A DNA stretch of 23,453 bases from DATLYF01 sp035575095 (GCA_035575095.1 DATLYF010000023.1:1-23453); one strand, 5' to 3'; counted from the stretch's first letter, positions 7,971 to 16,889 are shown. Notes: a model not told the origin generated them from the sequence alone. Made by a program: numbers and translations.

Positions 7971-9158
7971 ATGCAAAACGGGCGTGAAGTTGTCATCCTG
8001 AGCGGCGTGCGTACAGCCATCGGCGACTACGGCGGCAGCCTCAAAGACATCGCTCCCTGCGAGCTCGCCGCCCAGGTGGTGCGCGAGGCGGTACGGCGCG
8101 CCGGCGTAGCCCCAGAGGACATCGGTCACTGCGTGTTCGGCAACGTCATCCACGGCGAGCGCCGCGACATGTATCTGGCCCGGGTGGCGGCGGTGAACGG
8201 CGGCCTGCCCCATCACACCCCTGCGGTCACCCTCAACCGGCTATGCGGCAGCGGCATGCAGGCCATCGTCTCGGCTAGCCAGCTGATCCTGCTCGGTGAC
8301 TGCGACGGCGCCGTGGCCGGCGGCGCCGAGAGCATGAGCCGCGCCGGCTACTGGCTACCGACCCTGCGCTTCGGCCAGCGCATGGGTGACGGCGCCGTGG
8401 TGGATGCCATGGTGGGGGCGCTGACCGACCCCTTCCACGGCATCCACATGGGCGTGACTGCCGAGAACATCGCCGCCAAGTGGAACATCAGCCGCGAAGA
8501 GCAGGACGCCCTAGCCGTTGAGAGCCACCGCCGTGCCGCCCGCGCGCAGGCCGAGGGTCGTTTCAAGGAGCAGATCCTGCCCATCGAGATCAAGGGCAAG
8601 AAGGGCACCACGCTGTTCGACACCGACGAGCACGTGCGCGCCGATGCCTCGCTCGAGGGCATGGCCAAGCTGCGCCCGGTGTTCAAGCCGGACGGCACCG
8701 TCACCGCCGGCAACGCCTCCGGCATCAACGATGCCGCCGCCGCGGTCGTGCTGATGGAGCGGCAGGCGGCCGCAGCCAAGGGTCTCAAGCCTCTGGCGCG
8801 ACTGGTCGGTTACAGCTTTGCCGGCGTGGAGCCGGAATACATGGGTATCGGCCCGGTGCCGGCGGTGCGCAAGCTGCTGGACAAGACCGGGGTGGCGATC
8901 AAGGACATCGACGTATTCGAGATCAACGAAGCCTTCGCCGCCCAGGCCCTGGCCGTATGCCGCGACCTGGAGCTGCCCATGGAGCGGGTCAATCCCAACG
9001 GCAGCGGCATCTCCCTCGGCCATCCCATCGGCGCCACCGGCTGCCTGATCACGGTCAAGGCCCTTTACGAACTGCACCGCATCGGCGGCTGTTACGCCCT
9101 GGTGACCATGTGCATCGGCGGCGGCCAGGGCATCGCCGCCCTGTTCGAGCGGATGTAA
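7971..9158 (+). CDS. Acetyl-CoA C-acyltransferase (thiolase, PhaA/BktB type)
   Basis: This thiolase either condenses acyl-CoA with acetyl-CoA (3-oxoacyl-CoA, as for polyhydroxyalkanoate) or cleaves 3-oxoacyl-CoA at the end of fatty-acid or amino-acid breakdown. The 395 residues are the normal length. The nucleophile Cys92 is in NRLCGSGMQA, NEAF is at 319-322, His351 is in SLGHPIGATG, and Cys381 is in CIGGGQG. The ESMSRAGYW segment resembles BktB and other biosynthetic-type enzymes, but direction and chain length cannot be told from this. It is last in the catabolic block and ends 6 bases from the stop of the convergent rarA. No PHA synthase or acetoacetyl-CoA reductase gene is in the window, which weakly favours a catabolic role. 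Confidence 0.93.
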   Translation: MQNGREVVILSGVRTAIGDYGGSLKDIAPCELAAQVVREAVRRAGVAPEDIGHCVFGNVIHGERRDMYLARVAAVNGGLPHHTPAVTLNRLCGSGMQAIVSASQLILLGDCDGAVAGGAESMSRAGYWLPTLRFGQRMGDGAVVDAMVGALTDPFHGIHMGVTAENIAAKWNISREEQDALAVESHRRAARAQAEGRFKEQILPIEIKGKKGTTLFDTDEHVRADASLEGMAKLRPVFKPDGTVTAGNASGINDAAAAVVLMERQAAAAKGLKPLARLVGYSFAGVEPEYMGIGPVPAVRKLLDKTGVAIKDIDVFEINEAFAAQALAVCRDLELPMERVNPNGSGISLGHPIGATGCLITVKALYELHRIGGCYALVTMCIGGGQGIAALFERM

Positions 9159-9164
9159 TACGGC

Positions 9165-10502
9165 CTACTCGTCCTCTCCCCGCGTCGGGGGTGAGGGCCG
9201 GGGTGAGGGATTGGCGCGACGATCCAGCTCCCGCAGCCGCGCCAGCTTCTCGCCGATCTTGATCTCCAGTCCGCGCGGTGCCGGCTCGTAGTAGTGCCGC
9301 ACACCCAGTTCAGCGGGGAAATAATGCTCGCCGGCGGCGTAGGCGTCGGGCTCATCGTGAGCATAGCGATAGCCTGCGCCATGCCCGAGTGCCTTCATCA
9401 GCCGGGTAGGAGCGTTGCGCAGGTGCATGGGCACCTCCAGGGTGCCTCCCTGGACAGCGTCCTGGCAGGCCGCCTGGTAGGCGACATAGACGGCGTTGCT
9501 CTTGGCAGCGCAGGCCAAGTATACCACGGCCTGGGCGATGGCCAGCTCGCCCTCGGGGCTGCCCAGGCGCTGATAGCTCTCCCAGGCATCCAGGGCCAGG
9601 CGCAGGGCGCGCGGGTCGGCATTGCCGATGTCCTCGCTGGCCATCCGCAGCACGCGACGGGCGATGTATTCGGGATCGCAGCCGCCGTCCAGCATGCGGC
9701 ACAGCCAGTAGAGCGCAGCATCCGGATTGGAGCCGCGCACCGACTTGTGCAGGGCGGAGATCTGGTCGTAGAAGAGGTCGCCACCGCGGTCGAAGCGGCG
9801 CACCCCGCCGCGGGCCACCTCAGCCAGAGCCGACCCCAGGTTGCCGTCGTCGCCCACCAGATCGGCGGCGATCTCCAGCAGCACCAGGGCATGGCGGGCG
9901 TCGCCATCGGCGATGCGGGCCAGCCGCTCCCGCTCGGCCTCGTCCAGGCGCAGGCCGCGTCCGCCCAGACCGCGCTCCGCATCCGTGAGCGCCCGGTCGA
10001 TGAGGCAACGGATATCGGCCGGCGTCAGCGCCTTGAGCACGTACACCCGCAGCCGCGAGAGCAGGGCGTTGTTCAGGGCGAAGCTGGGGTTCTCGGTGGT
10101 GGCGCCAACGAAGATCAGGGTGCCGTCCTCGACGTGGGGCAGGAAAGCGTCCTGCTGGGCCTTGTTGAAGCGATGCACCTCATCGACGAACAGCACGGTG
10201 CGCCGCCCCTCGGACTGGCGCAGCGCCTGGGCCTGCTCCACCGCCTGGCGTACTTCCTTGACCCCCGCCAGCACCGCCGACAGGCTGAGGAACTGGGCAT
10301 TGCCGTAGCGGGCGATGAGCCGGGCCAGGGTGGTCTTGCCGGTGCCGGGCGGCCCCCACAGCACCATGGAATGCGGATGGCCCGCCTCCAGCGCCCGGCG
10401 CAGGGGCTTGCCGGGGCCGAGTAGATGTCCCTGGCCGACGAACTCATCCAGCGTGCGCGGTCGCAGGCGCTCGGCCAGGGGCTGGAAGCCGATATCGTTC
10501 AT
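9165..10502 (-). CDS. rarA: Replication-associated recombination protein RarA (MgsA) AAA+ ATPase
   Basis: RarA is a clamp-loader-like AAA+ ATPase that acts at stalled replication forks. The 445 residues (E. coli 447) show the N-terminal PLAERLRPRTLDEFVGQ start, Walker A GPPGTGKTT (50-58), Walker B FVDEVHRF with D107-E108, and sensor GATTENPSF. The tetramerisation domain follows with ASEDIGNADPRAL and YLACAAKSNAVYVAY. The gene starts 7 bases after the lolA stop and is probably coupled to it, as in the common ftsK-lolA-rarA order. The last 16 or so residues (PSPRPSPPTRGE) are encoded by a GC-rich repeat-like element and look like a tail gained by read-in rather than conserved sequence. Confidence 0.95.
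   Translation of the reverse strand: MNDIGFQPLAERLRPRTLDEFVGQGHLLGPGKPLRRALEAGHPHSMVLWGPPGTGKTTLARLIARYGNAQFLSLSAVLAGVKEVRQAVEQAQALRQSEGRRTVLFVDEVHRFNKAQQDAFLPHVEDGTLIFVGATTENPSFALNNALLSRLRVYVLKALTPADIRCLIDRALTDAERGLGGRGLRLDEAERERLARIADGDARHALVLLEIAADLVGDDGNLGSALAEVARGGVRRFDRGGDLFYDQISALHKSVRGSNPDAALYWLCRMLDGGCDPEYIARRVLRMASEDIGNADPRALRLALDAWESYQRLGSPEGELAIAQAVVYLACAAKSNAVYVAYQAACQDAVQGGTLEVPMHLRNAPTRLMKALGHGAGYRYAHDEPDAYAAGEHYFPAELGVRHYYEPAPRGLEIKIGEKLARLRELDRRANPSPRPSPPTRGEDE
9171..9210. repeat. REP-like GC palindrome overlapping the rarA 3' end
   Basis: CCCCG (9178-9182) and CGGGG (9186-9190) form a hairpin, followed by two copies of GGGGTGAGGG (9188-9197 and 9200-9209) spaced 12 bases apart. 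Read on the minus strand it encodes PSPRPSPPTRGE, a peptide pattern I know as a common sign of dispersed intergenic repeats running into annotated genes in many proteobacteria. It sits at the junction of two convergent genes, a typical place for such repeats. I found no second copy in the window. Confidence 0.6.
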
Positions 10503-10509
10503 GCCGTTC

Positions 10510-11154
10510 TCAGGGTACGTCGCCGATCACATCGGCGCCCTTGGGGGGGGTGAAGCGGAACAGTCCGGCATCCAGGCTGGGATTGCGTTCCAGCTTGTCC
10601 AGCTCCAAGCGGGTACGCTGGTTGAAGGCGTCCACCACCTCGATCACCTTGAGCTGCTCGCCAGCGGCGAAGGCCAGGCGCAGCACCTGGAATTCCGTCG
10701 GCTCGTCGCTCTTGCGCGGCTTGGGCGTAAGCTCGTACCAGTGCAGACCGTCGCGGCTGCCGCCGTCGCGGATGTCGAAGGACTGTTCCAGCGGCGCGCT
10801 GCCGCTGAGTAGCGCCAGGGGCGTGGAGCTGAGGGCCTGATCGAGGCGCTTCACCGTGACCTGCTCCAGCTCGCTGTCGTAATGCCACAGCCGTTCGCCG
10901 TCGGCAACGATGGTCTGGGCATAGGGCTTGCGATAATCCCAGCGGAAGCGGCCAGGCTTCTGCATCAGCATCTCGCCGCTGGAGGTCTCCAACAGCCGTC
11001 CCGAGGCCGAGTACACGGTCTGGATGAACTCGGCGCGCAGCCCCTTGAGCTGCTGGAAATAGCTCTGTACCGGGGCGGCATTGGCCAGGACCGCGGCCGG
11101 CGGCATCATGATCAGCAGCGCCAGGAGGGCGCGCTCGACGAAACCTCGCTTCAT
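10510..11154 (-). CDS. lolA: Outer-membrane lipoprotein carrier protein LolA
   Basis: LolA is the periplasmic chaperone that carries lipoproteins from the LolCDE transporter to LolB at the outer membrane. The 214 residues begin with a signal peptide (basic MKRGFVER, a hydrophobic stretch to about residue 23, likely cut within VLANAA). They continue with the mature LolA pattern: SYFQQLKGLRAEFIQTVY, a GEMLMQKPGRFRWDY segment, ADGERLWHYDSELEQVTV, and a C-terminal FRFTPPKGADVIG. The ATG at 11154 was chosen because the signal peptide starts there and GAGG lies about 10 bases upstream; an extension to 11280 would overlap ftsK and has no signal-peptide character. It lies between ftsK (82-base gap with a small GC hairpin at 11182-11202) and rarA. 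Confidence 0.94.
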   Translation of the reverse strand: MKRGFVERALLALLIMMPPAAVLANAAPVQSYFQQLKGLRAEFIQTVYSASGRLLETSSGEMLMQKPGRFRWDYRKPYAQTIVADGERLWHYDSELEQVTVKRLDQALSSTPLALLSGSAPLEQSFDIRDGGSRDGLHWYELTPKPRKSDEPTEFQVLRLAFAAGEQLKVIEVVDAFNQRTRLELDKLERNPSLDAGLFRFTPPKGADVIGDVP

Positions 11155-11236
11155 AGGGGATGCACCTCGGCAAGTGATTTCGCTCCGACTTGTAGCCGGA
11201 GCCGACTGAATCCTCGCTGTATGGATTGCCGACCGA

Positions 11237-14068
11237 TCAGGTATCGGGCGGCGCCGGCACCAGCACCTCGCGGTTGCCATTGGCCTGCAGCGGCCCGACG
11301 ATACCGGCCCGTTCCATCTCCTCGATCATGCGCGCGGCGCGGTTGTAACCGATCTTGAGTCGGCGCTGCACCCCGGAGATCGAGGCACGGCGGCTCTCGA
11401 CCACGATGCGCACTGCCTGGTCGTAGAGGGGATCACTCTCGCCGCCCTCCTCGCCGCCGGCTCCGCCCATCTCGCTGGCGATGCCCGGCGTCGGCTCACT
11501 GGACTCCTCCAGGATGTCGTCGATGTACTGGGGTTTGCCGGTGCTCTTGAGAAATTCGACCACCTTGACCACTTCGTGATCGTCGACGAAGGCGCCATGT
11601 ACGCGTTGCGGGAAAGCGGTACCGGGCGGCAGGTAGAGCATGTCGCCGTGACCCAGCAACTGCTCGGCGCCGATCTGATCGAGGATCGTGCGCGAATCTA
11701 CCTTGGACGACACCTGGAAGGCGATGCGCGTCGGGATGTTGGCCTTGATCAGGCCGGTGATCACGTCCACCGACGGGCGCTGCGTGGCCAGGATGAGATG
11801 GATGCCAGAGGCGCGGGCCTTCTGTGCCAGGCGGGCGATCAGCTCCTCCACTTTCTTGCCGACGATCATCATCATGTCGGCCAACTCGTCGATGACCACG
11901 ACGATGAAGGGCAGCGGCTCGAGCGCCGGCGCCTGGGCGTCTTCGCCCAGGTGATCCTGCGGCTTCCACAGCGGGTCGACGATGGGTTGGCCGGCGTCGA
12001 GGGCATCCTTCACCAGGCGGTTGTAACCGGCGATGTTGCGCACTTTGAGGGCAGCCATCAGCTTGTAGCGCCGCTCCATCTCGGCCACGCACCAGCGCAA
12101 AGCGTTGGCCGCTTCCTTCATGTCGGTGACGACCGGCGCCAGCAGGTGCGGAATGTCCTCATAGACCGAGAGCTCCAACATCTTGGGATCGACCAGGATC
12201 AGCCGCACCTCCTCCGGGCGCGCCTTGTACAGCAGGCTGAGCAGCATGACGTTGATGGCCACCGACTTGCCCGAGCCGGTGGTGCCGGCCACCAGCAGGT
12301 GCGGCATCTTGGCCAGATTCGCGGTCACCGGATTGCCGCCGATGTCCTTACCCAGCGCCAGGGTCAGTGGAGCATTCGCGCTCTGGTAGGTCTCTGCGGA
12401 CAGCACTTCACGCAGGTAGACGATCTCCCGGCGCTGGTTGGGAATCTCTAGGCCGACATAGGACTTGCCGGGGATGACCTCCACGACGCGCACGCTGATC
12501 ACCGACAGTCCGCGCGCCAGATCCTTGGCCAGGTTGCTGATCTGGCTGACCTTGATGCCCGGCGCCGGATCCAGCTCGAAACGGGTGATCACCGGCCCCG
12601 GCTCCACCGCCACCACCTGCACGTCCACGCCGAAGTGCTTGAGCAGCACCTCCACCTGGCGCGACATCTCCTCCAAAGTGGCCGGGTCATAGGCGGCCTG
12701 CCCGTGGCGCCCCGGATCCAGCAGATCCAGGGCGGGCAGCGGCGCCGGCTCCTGCGGTGCGGCCGGAAATACCCGCGGAGTCGGGCGCGGCACAGCAGGC
12801 AGCGGCGGCGTCCGCGGTGCGCTCACCACCGCCCGCGCCGCAGCGGGCGGCGGCTCCCAGGGTGGAGACTCCGCCACGACCGGACGGGCTGGGCCGAAGC
12901 TGGGCAGGTCCTCCTCGTCGTCGCAATCATCGTCGGCAACCGGCACCGCCGCCGGAGGTACCCGAGGCACCACCGGATCCAGCGGATCGGGCAGTGCAAT
13001 GTCCGCGTCGAACAGAGCGACATCCGGCAGCGTGGATCGTAGTCGCGGCGCCGTGCCCAGGGGTGGCAGTTCCTCCTCCGCTTCACCAACATCGTCCACC
13101 CGCGCACCGCTCCAGGGCGTGAGCGCCGGCCCCGGCGGTATCGGCAGCTTCTCCTGACGCGGTATGGCCGCAGCCGGCGTCGCCGGCAGTTCGGCAACCA
13201 TGGTTTCCGCAAGGGGTTGCTGCATCACCGGTTCGATACGGCCGCGCCGCCCACTCGGCGATGCGGATTGCAGGTCGTCCTCCACGCTGGCCGCAGTCGG
13301 CACCGACGCGAACGACTGCGGCAGGCGGATGGTCAGCTTGCGTCGCTCCACTGTAGCACCACCCAGGCTCGATTCCGGCGGAGCCGGCGGCAGATCCATG
13401 TCTCCGCCCGGCGGTACCGTCGTCGCCTTGGGTAGCGGTTCGGCCCATAGCCAGCCCTTCAGCAACTCCCCTACCCCGCCCGCGACACCCAAGGCCTGCA
13501 GCACCAACTGGCCGATCGCATCGAGCACCTCCAGCCAGGAGATGCCGGTGGCCAGGGTGATGCCGGCGAGCAACAGGGTTAGCATGAACAGAGCGCCGCC
13601 CACGTAGCCGAAGGCGTTCAGCAGGAACTGGCTGACCACTGCGCCGAGGATACCGCCGGCGCCGAAATATAACTGCGCCATGCCGCCCGCGGCCCCCAAC
13701 ACCACCAAGAAACCCAGGGTGCGCAGCAGCACGATCTCCAGATCCAGTTCCGCCAGGGCTTCACGCTTGAACAGCCGCCAGCCGCAGAACACCATCGCCA
13801 GCGGCAGCACATAGGCCACCTGGCCGAGGAAATAGCGGGTGATGTCGGCGAACAGCGCGCCGGTGACGCCGCCCAGATTGCGCACCTCACCGTCGGAGGC
13901 GGTGTGGGTCCAGGCCGGATCGCGGGAATCGAAGGAAACCAGGGACAGCAGCAGGAACATCGCCACCGCCAGCAGCATGAGAAAGCCGCTCTCACGGATC
14001 AGTTGCTTGAGATGCCGAGCCAGATGCAGGCTTACCGAAGTGTCAGTCTTCTTGCGAGCTTGAGCCAA
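11237..14068 (-). CDS. ftsK: DNA translocase FtsK
   Basis: FtsK sits at the division septum and pumps chromosomal DNA towards the dif site, activating XerCD recombination. The 943 residues have four hydrophobic membrane segments between about 28 and 180. A low-complexity linker rich in Pro, Ala, Asp and Glu spans about 210-455. The alpha/beta motor has Walker A GTTGSGKS (595-602) and Walker B VVVIDELAD with D727-E728. A winged-helix gamma domain (about 880-943, with RRASISGVQRRLKIGYNRAARMI split across it) is the KOPS-reading, XerD-contacting part. It is shorter than the 1329 residues of E. coli because of the linker. The start is TTG at 14068, with AGGA about 8 bases upstream; no ATG or GTG is near enough to be an obvious alternative. 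Confidence 0.96.
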   Translation of the reverse strand: MAQARKKTDTSVSLHLARHLKQLIRESGFLMLLAVAMFLLLSLVSFDSRDPAWTHTASDGEVRNLGGVTGALFADITRYFLGQVAYVLPLAMVFCGWRLFKREALAELDLEIVLLRTLGFLVVLGAAGGMAQLYFGAGGILGAVVSQFLLNAFGYVGGALFMLTLLLAGITLATGISWLEVLDAIGQLVLQALGVAGGVGELLKGWLWAEPLPKATTVPPGGDMDLPPAPPESSLGGATVERRKLTIRLPQSFASVPTAASVEDDLQSASPSGRRGRIEPVMQQPLAETMVAELPATPAAAIPRQEKLPIPPGPALTPWSGARVDDVGEAEEELPPLGTAPRLRSTLPDVALFDADIALPDPLDPVVPRVPPAAVPVADDDCDDEEDLPSFGPARPVVAESPPWEPPPAAARAVVSAPRTPPLPAVPRPTPRVFPAAPQEPAPLPALDLLDPGRHGQAAYDPATLEEMSRQVEVLLKHFGVDVQVVAVEPGPVITRFELDPAPGIKVSQISNLAKDLARGLSVISVRVVEVIPGKSYVGLEIPNQRREIVYLREVLSAETYQSANAPLTLALGKDIGGNPVTANLAKMPHLLVAGTTGSGKSVAINVMLLSLLYKARPEEVRLILVDPKMLELSVYEDIPHLLAPVVTDMKEAANALRWCVAEMERRYKLMAALKVRNIAGYNRLVKDALDAGQPIVDPLWKPQDHLGEDAQAPALEPLPFIVVVIDELADMMMIVGKKVEELIARLAQKARASGIHLILATQRPSVDVITGLIKANIPTRIAFQVSSKVDSRTILDQIGAEQLLGHGDMLYLPPGTAFPQRVHGAFVDDHEVVKVVEFLKSTGKPQYIDDILEESSEPTPGIASEMGGAGGEEGGESDPLYDQAVRIVVESRRASISGVQRRLKIGYNRAARMIEEMERAGIVGPLQANGNREVLVPAPPDT

Positions 14069-14186
14069 GGCGCTGATCCTGTCTTATTTACTGATGCCAG
14101 TCGTCCCGTAATTCGGATATTGTTTCATTCCCTGATGCCCAGGTGAAGGCGTCGGCCTCAGGCCGCCCCGATTCGGACGGCTTCTG

Positions 14187-14192
14187 TATAAT
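14187..14192 (+). promoter_or_regulatory. -10 element in the ftsK / FemAB-like divergent region
   Basis: A perfect TATAAT at 14187-14192 points towards the 14291 gene and would leave a leader of about 90 bases. No clear -35 hexamer is found at 16-18 bases. The 222-base region between the divergent genes shows a short dyad CGGCCTcAGGCCG (14153-14165) upstream of it and nothing else I can assign. The ftsK promoter must also lie here but I cannot place it. Confidence 0.45.
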
Positions 14193-14290
14193 GCCGATAA
14201 GGGCACGACGCCAGCCCTGCTGAACCAATTCCCGCAGCACTTCTCCAAAGTTTAGTCAGCCGTTCGATCCCGACTGCGCCACTTGCTGTC

Positions 14291-15439
14291 ATGCGCATCT
14301 CCGTCACCGAGTCCCTCGCCGACGTGCCAGCCCGCCAGTGGAACAGCCTGGTCAAGGATCGCGATCCTTTTCTCAGTCATGAGTTCCTGTCGGCCCTGGA
14401 ACGCCACCACTGCGTGGGCGAACGCACCGGCTGGCTGCCTTACCATCTGCTCTGCCGTGGCGATGACGGCCGCCTGCTCGGTGCCTGTCCGCTCTACCTC
14501 AAGACCAACTCCTACGGCGAGTTCGTCTTCGACTGGAGCTGGGCCGAGGCTTACCGCCGCAACGGCCTGCGCTATTATCCGAAGCTGGTCAGCGCCATTC
14601 CCTTCACCCCCGCCACCGGGCAGCGTCTGCTGCTGGCGCCGGAAGCTCCGCCGGCCGTGGCCGCGGCCCTGATCGGGCACGCGCTGGAAGAAACCCGCCG
14701 GTTGGGTTGTTCCTCGCTGCACTGGCTGTTCCCGCAGCCCGAGCAGATGCCCGCCTTGCTGGAACAGGGTTTGCTGCAGCGGCTGGGCTGTCAGTTCCAC
14801 TGGCACAATCCAGGATACCGGGACTTCGCCGACTTTCTCGATACCCTGAGCTCGAAAAAACGCAAGAACATCCGTCGCGAGCGCCGGCTGGTGGAGCAAG
14901 CGGGAGTAGAACTGGAAGTCCTCCAGGGCCGCGAGATCCGGCACCAGGACTGGCAGGTGTTCCATGGCTTCTATCGTTCCACCTTCGCGCGTCTGGGCGG
15001 TTATGCCACCCTCACTCTGCCCTTCTTCCAGGAGATCGGCCAGACTCTGGGGAATCGGGTGATCCTGGTACTGGCCCGCGTCCGGGGTCATTCAGTAGCC
15101 GGCGCGCTCTGCCTGCGCAGCGACCATACCCTGTACGGCCGCCACTGGGGGGCGAACGAGAGCTACGACAGCCTGCATTTCGAAGCTTGCTATTACCAGG
15201 GCATCGAGTTCTGCATCCGCCATGGCCTGCGCCGCTTCGAACCCGGCGCCCAAGGGGAGCACAAGGTCAGCCGCGGCTTCCTGCCGACCTTCACCTACTC
15301 CGCCCACTGGCTCGCCCATCCGGCCTTCCACTCGGCAGTGGCGACTTTCCTGGAGCGCGAGACACCGGCGGTGCGCGCCTATGCTGACGAACTGGCCCAG
15401 CATAGCCCCTATCGGAGCGCTCAAGAGACCGTCCCATGA
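14291..15439 (+). CDS. FemAB-like GNAT-fold protein (PF04339, DUF482)
   Basis: The 382 residues belong to the family described as 'peptidogalycan biosynthesis/recognition' or FemAB-like. Marks are FLSHEFLSALE near the N-terminus (27-37), a basic SSKKRKNIRRERR stretch (187-199), LYGRHWG (281-287), and the conserved FEPGAQGEHKVSRGF block (316-330). No signal peptide or membrane segment is seen, so it should be cytoplasmic. The family has no established reaction known to me; FemAB relatives transfer amino acids from aminoacyl-tRNA. The ATG has no strong ribosome binding site. Its stop overlaps the aat start (ATGA at 15436-15439), so it is the first gene of a coupled FemAB-like-aat-bpt operon. 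Family assignment is firm; function is unknown. Confidence 0.88.
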   Translation: MRISVTESLADVPARQWNSLVKDRDPFLSHEFLSALERHHCVGERTGWLPYHLLCRGDDGRLLGACPLYLKTNSYGEFVFDWSWAEAYRRNGLRYYPKLVSAIPFTPATGQRLLLAPEAPPAVAAALIGHALEETRRLGCSSLHWLFPQPEQMPALLEQGLLQRLGCQFHWHNPGYRDFADFLDTLSSKKRKNIRRERRLVEQAGVELEVLQGREIRHQDWQVFHGFYRSTFARLGGYATLTLPFFQEIGQTLGNRVILVLARVRGHSVAGALCLRSDHTLYGRHWGANESYDSLHFEACYYQGIEFCIRHGLRRFEPGAQGEHKVSRGFLPTFTYSAHWLAHPAFHSAVATFLERETPAVRAYADELAQHSPYRSAQETVP

Positions 15440-16167
15440 AGCGCCTGCCCTGGCTGGACCCCGAGGACGACGGGCAGCCCTTCCCCAACCCCGACGAAGC
15501 CTTGCGCGACCCCAATGGGCTGCTGGCAGTAGGCGGCAGCCTCACCCCCGAGCGTCTGCTGAACGCCTATCGCCAGGGCATCTTCCCCTGGTTCGGCGAA
15601 GGCCAGCCCATCCTTTGGTGGAGCCCCGATCCGCGTGCGGTACTGTTCCCCGAGCGCATCAAGGTTTCGCGCAGCCTGCGCAAGCGGATGCGCAACGCAG
15701 GCTTCCAGGTGACCCTGGACCGGGCCTTCGCCGAGGTCATCCGCGCCTGCGCCGCGCCGCGCCGGGACGGGCCCGGCACCTGGATCACTGCAGACATGGA
15801 ACGGGCCTATTGCCGCTTGCATCGGCTCGGTCACGCCCACTCCGTGGAGACCTGGTACCAAGGCCGGCTGGTGGGCGGATTGTACGGCGTCGCCGTGGGT
15901 CGGGTATTCTACGGCGAATCCATGTTCAGCCATATGAACGACGCATCCAAGGTCGCCCTAGTGAGACTATGCCGCCAACTGGAGGACTGGGGCTTCGGCT
16001 TGATCGACTGCCAGATGAGCACCGCCCATCTGCTCAGCATGGGCGCCGAGGAGATTCCGCGCCGGGTCTTTCTCCAGTTGATCGAGCGCTTCGGCCGGCA
16101 ACCCGATGTTCCCAGTCCCTGGCAGTTCACCCTCTACCCTGCCTGTGGTGACGATACCCCCACATGA
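15436..16167 (+). CDS. aat: Leucyl/phenylalanyl-tRNA-protein transferase Aat
   Basis: Aat transfers Leu or Phe from its tRNA to proteins with N-terminal Arg or Lys, creating a primary N-degron that ClpS recognises. The 243 residues (E. coli 234) show FPNPDEAL (16-23), GLLAVGGSL (28-36), YRQGIFPW (45-52), WWSPDPR (61-67), the GESMFS motif (160-165), and LIDCQ (189-193), all typical of the family. The start overlaps the upstream FemAB-like gene by 4 bases and the stop overlaps bpt by 4 bases, so translation of all three is probably coupled. The protein is cytoplasmic. Nothing is missing. Confidence 0.96.
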   Translation: MKRLPWLDPEDDGQPFPNPDEALRDPNGLLAVGGSLTPERLLNAYRQGIFPWFGEGQPILWWSPDPRAVLFPERIKVSRSLRKRMRNAGFQVTLDRAFAEVIRACAAPRRDGPGTWITADMERAYCRLHRLGHAHSVETWYQGRLVGGLYGVAVGRVFYGESMFSHMNDASKVALVRLCRQLEDWGFGLIDCQMSTAHLLSMGAEEIPRRVFLQLIERFGRQPDVPSPWQFTLYPACGDDTPT

Positions 16168-16889
16168 GCCGCTTTCCTTCTGATCGCCTGGCCCGTTTGC
16201 GGGTCTTCGTCACCATTGAGCACCCCTGCGGCTATCTGCCCGGCAGGATCGCCCGCAACCTGCTCGCCGACCCCGAGGAGGTTGACCAGGATCTCTACCA
16301 ACAATTGGCCAAGCTCGGTTTCCGCCGCAGCGGCGGCTACATCTACCGACCTTTCTGTCCGGAATGCCAGGCCTGCCGCTCCTTGCGCATTCCCAGCGAC
16401 CGCTTCTGCCCCAATCGCGCCCAGCGCCGTACCTGGCAGCGCAACCAGGATCTACAGGTCTTCGAGTGCGAACCGCACTTCAATCCCGAGCATTATCTGC
16501 TCTACGAGCGCTATCTGCGCTATCGCCATCCCGGCGGTGGCATGGATGATACCTCCCCCCAGCAATATCTCTCCTTCGTCCGCTCCATCTGGAGCCATAC
16601 CCGTTTCTACGAATTCCGCCAGGGGGAACGACTGCTGGCAGTGGCAGTCGTGGATCACTTGGATGACGGTCTCTCCGCCGTGTACACCTTCTATACGCCC
16701 GACGAGGCGGCGCGCAGTCTGGGCACCTACGCGATCCTCTGGCAGTTGCAAGAAGCCCGGCGCCTGGGCCTGCCCTGGGTGTATCTGGGCTACTGGGTGG
16801 AGGGCTGCCGCAAGATGGATTACAAGACCAGGTTCCAGCCGCACCAACTTTATCAGGATGGGAACTGGCGCTGGCACACACCGTCCTAA
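16164..16889 (+). CDS. bpt: Aspartate/glutamate leucyltransferase Bpt (ATE1-like)
   Basis: Bpt adds Leu from leucyl-tRNA to N-terminal Asp or Glu, the second route to a bacterial N-degron. Many databases label this family arginyltransferase (ate), but the bacterial Bpt type is a leucyltransferase. The 241 residues include HPCGYLPGRIARN (Cys22), the cysteine cluster CPECQAC (Cys65, 68, 71), RRTWQRNQDL, and the C-terminal GYWVEGCRKMDYK block. The start overlaps aat by 4 bases (ATGA). infA follows after 108 bases, the same order as in Pseudomonas. Leu rather than Arg as donor is inferred from family, not shown by the sequence. Confidence 0.93.
   Translation: MSRFPSDRLARLRVFVTIEHPCGYLPGRIARNLLADPEEVDQDLYQQLAKLGFRRSGGYIYRPFCPECQACRSLRIPSDRFCPNRAQRRTWQRNQDLQVFECEPHFNPEHYLLYERYLRYRHPGGGMDDTSPQQYLSFVRSIWSHTRFYEFRQGERLLAVAVVDHLDDGLSAVYTFYTPDEAARSLGTYAILWQLQEARRLGLPWVYLGYWVEGCRKMDYKTRFQPHQLYQDGNWRWHTPS

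Noticed and set aside
9294..10424. Plus-strand open frame of 376 codons opposite rarA
   Set aside because: RarA motifs on the minus strand are complete; the opposite frame has no family features.
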